Below, piece after piece: positions 62,422 to 64,000 of a DNA stretch of 64,000 bases. Under the pieces are notes generated by a model that was given only the letters and a program-made list of their open reading frames with translations, was not told where the DNA came from and ran no database searches. The translations under genes were made by a program, and so were the position numbers. Position 1 is the first letter of the stretch. Each line of letters starts with the position of its first letter. The DNA is taken from positions 62,001 through 126,000 of the forward strand of contig NZ_JAODBU010000012.1 of NCBI RefSeq assembly GCF_025336545.1, given 5' to 3'. Origin of the DNA: Eubacterium_U album (lineage in GTDB: Bacteria; Bacillota; Clostridia; Lachnospirales; Lachnospiraceae).

Positions 62422-63288
62422 ATGATTTTAGAAATAAATAATCTTTCGAAAAAGTATGGTGACAAAAAAGCACTAAATAAATTCTCGTGTAAATTTACAG
62501 AAGGAATATATGGTTTATTAGGACCTAATGGTGCAGGTAAATCTACATTTATGAATATTTTAGTAGATGCCATAGACAGAAGCAGTGGAGAAATTTTATA
62601 TAATGGAAAAGAAACAATAAGCATGGGCAAAGATTATAGAAATCTTATAGGATACATGCCACAGCAACAGGGAGTATATGATAGCTTTACCGTAGCAGAA
62701 TTTCTTGATTATATTGCAGGATTAAAAGGATTAAAAAAAACAGAGGCAAAAAAACGAATAGAAGAAGTTCTTAAATTTGTTAATTTGTATGATGTTAAAA
62801 ATAAAAAATTAAAATCCTTTTCAGGGGGCATGAAACAAAGAGCATTAATTGCACAGGCTATATTAAATGACCCAAAGATTCTTATTTTAGATGAGCCAAC
62901 GGCAGGACTTGACCCAAAGGAGAGAATTAGAATCAGAAATCTGATATCTCAGATTGGGTTTAATAAGATTGTAATTATTGCAACTCATGTTGTTTCAGAT
63001 ATTGAATTTATCGCAAAAGAAGTATTAATTTTAGATAACGGAATACTTAGAAAAAAAGATACTCCTGAAAATCTGTTAAAAGGTATTGAAGATGTTGTAT
63101 ATGAAGCAGAAATCAATGAACAGGATGTAAATTCAATTATGAACAAATATACAGTTACAAGTTTGTCGAAGGAATATGCAAAGATTAGGGTGCGTTTTTT
63201 ATGTGATGGGATTCCGGATGTGGACAATGCAAAAAAGGCTTCACCAACATTAGAAGATTTATATTTGCATATATTTGGAGACAGATAG
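62422..63288 (+). CDS. ABC transporter ATPase
   Basis: A 288-aa ATP-binding subunit. Walker A G-P-N-G-A-G-K-S-T at 35-43, signature S-F-S-G-G-M-K-Q-R, Walker B I-L-I-L-D-E-P-T, and H-loop A-T-H-V. The C-terminal extension of about 70 residues is typical of drug/peptide exporters. It powers the permease upstream and could export or protect against the secreted peptide. It ends the operon. Confidence 0.93.
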   Translation: MILEINNLSKKYGDKKALNKFSCKFTEGIYGLLGPNGAGKSTFMNILVDAIDRSSGEILYNGKETISMGKDYRNLIGYMPQQQGVYDSFTVAEFLDYIAGLKGLKKTEAKKRIEEVLKFVNLYDVKNKKLKSFSGGMKQRALIAQAILNDPKILILDEPTAGLDPKERIRIRNLISQIGFNKIVIIATHVVSDIEFIAKEVLILDNGILRKKDTPENLLKGIEDVVYEAEINEQDVNSIMNKYTVTSLSKEYAKIRVRFLCDGIPDVDNAKKASPTLEDLYLHIFGDR

Positions 63289-63523
63289 ACATGTATTTTT
63301 AGCAAATATCTGCCAAAATGATTGAAAATAACTGAATATGATGTATTATTAAAAAGGTTTCATTTGAATAAGTAATATATTAAAATAAGTAAGAATCAGC
63401 TAATTAAAATTAGACTACAAAATTTTGGTAACAGTCACACAGAATACTTATGATAAAACTTACTTATGGTAGAATAAAACTTATAAATTTAGTAAACATA
63501 AAAAGAAAAGGTTGGTACAAATT

Positions 63524-63988
63524 ATGAAGATTGGTTTTGGATGCGATCATGCAGCAGTAGATTTAAAAGATAAGATGATAGCTTATATGAAAGAAAAAGG
63601 CTATGAATGTGTAGATTACGGTACAAATTATGATGAAAATGGAGAAATCATTAAATGCGATTACCCTAAGAAGGGAATGGAAGTTGGCGAAGCAGTTGTA
63701 AATGGCGAAGTAGATTACGGCGTTTTAATGTGTGGAACAGGAATCGGTATTTCAATGGCTGCTAATAAAGTTCCGGGTGTTAGAGCAGCAGTATGTAGTG
63801 ACCCATATTCAGCTAAACTTACAAAAATGCATAACGATGCTAATATAATTGCATTTGGCGCAAGAGTAGTAGGAGATGAGTTGGCAAAAATGATTCTTGA
63901 CGAATTCTTTGGAGCTGAATTTGAAGGCGGCAGACATGAGAACAGAGTAAAGATGATTACAGAAATAGAAGAAAAATACAGCAAATAA
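63524..63988 (+). CDS. rpiB: Ribose-5-phosphate isomerase B
   Basis: A 154-aa LacA/RpiB family isomerase of the pentose phosphate pathway. Start G-F-G-C-D-H-A-A, C-G-T-G-I-G-I-S-M-A-A-N-K near residue 70 (catalytic Cys) and the C-terminal R-H-x-x-R-V. ATG 63524 chosen over TTG 63512, which lies at the SD AAAAGG. Galactose-6-phosphate isomerase is the alternative, less likely without lac genes nearby. The 235-nt gap before it holds no clear terminator. Confidence 0.9.
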   Translation: MKIGFGCDHAAVDLKDKMIAYMKEKGYECVDYGTNYDENGEIIKCDYPKKGMEVGEAVVNGEVDYGVLMCGTGIGISMAANKVPGVRAAVCSDPYSAKLTKMHNDANIIAFGARVVGDELAKMILDEFFGAEFEGGRHENRVKMITEIEEKYSK

Positions 63989-64000
63989 TATTTGTGAAAT

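Noticed and set aside
1..64000. CRISPR arrays, insertion sequences with transposases, prophage or integrase genes, rRNA genes
   Set aside because: I looked for regular repeats, DDE or tyrosine/serine recombinase motifs and rRNA cores and found none; only the Rpn-like gene is transposase-related.

Overview
The window is low-GC DNA from an endospore-forming Clostridia-type Firmicute, most likely a Lachnospiraceae gut anaerobe. The evidence is AT-rich coding sequence, GGAGG-type ribosome binding sites, the sporulation genes spoVT, yabP, yabQ and spoIIE in the conserved yabO-yabP-yabQ-divIC-spoIIE-tilS-hpt-ftsH order, YesM/YesN-type sugar regulation, and an Agr-type peptide locus. No species can be named from the sequence alone.

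Layout. 1-3.3 kb: the end of a cell-surface polysaccharide locus (DUF2142 membrane protein, two family-2 glycosyltransferases). 3.3-13.7 kb: SseB-like protein, a stand-alone FakA-middle-domain protein, spoVT, hup, rqcP, yabP, yabQ, divIC, spoIIE, tilS, hpt, ftsH and a probable free-standing small RNA. 13.9-24.7 kb: GH13 amylase-like enzyme, class B sortase, tRNA-Tyr and tRNA-Leu, then a two-component system and a carbohydrate ABC transporter (binding protein plus two permeases, no ATPase). 25.2-25.6 kb: an IscR-like Rrf2 regulator. 25.8-38.8 kb: a regulated defence operon of DNA-phosphorothioation type: divergent XRE repressor, small HTH protein, DndC-like sulfurtransferase with a C-terminal ferredoxin domain, DUF4007 protein, 1199-aa P-loop ATPase, DndA-like cysteine desulfurase, PLD/helicase protein, a 57-aa protein, DndD-like SMC ATPase and a DndE-position protein. 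An Rpn-like nuclease follows. 41-47.1 kb: iscS-iscU, mnmA, a small HHHGRC protein, metY behind a leader peptide ending in three cysteines, and cysK. The rrf2, iscS and metY promoters share a TAATTC(C/A)TATTG-like motif, which suggests one cysteine/Fe-S regulon. 47.2-49.8 kb: HTH protein and divergent Ser/Thr kinase, then a DUF4352-like protein. 50.2-53.2 kb: pyruvate kinase, then DUF3793 protein and flavodoxin behind DtxR-like operators and a structured leader RNA whose loop matches the Shine-Dalgarno sequence. 53.3-63.3 kb: Agr-type quorum-sensing locus (AgrA/AgrC-like on the minus strand, AgrD/AgrB-like on the plus strand), then a secreted bacteriocin-like peptide, two lipoproteins and an ABC exporter. 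The agrDB and peptide promoters share a 40-bp element. 63.5 kb: rpiB.

A dispersed intergenic repeat with internal hairpins occurs in at least six full or partial copies. The most interesting items are the phosphorothioation-type operon, the Cys-Cys-Cys leader peptide, the structured RNA upstream of the DUF3793 gene, the shared Agr promoter element with its peptide/ABC output, and the small RNA after ftsH. All family assignments come from reading motifs; no database search was run.
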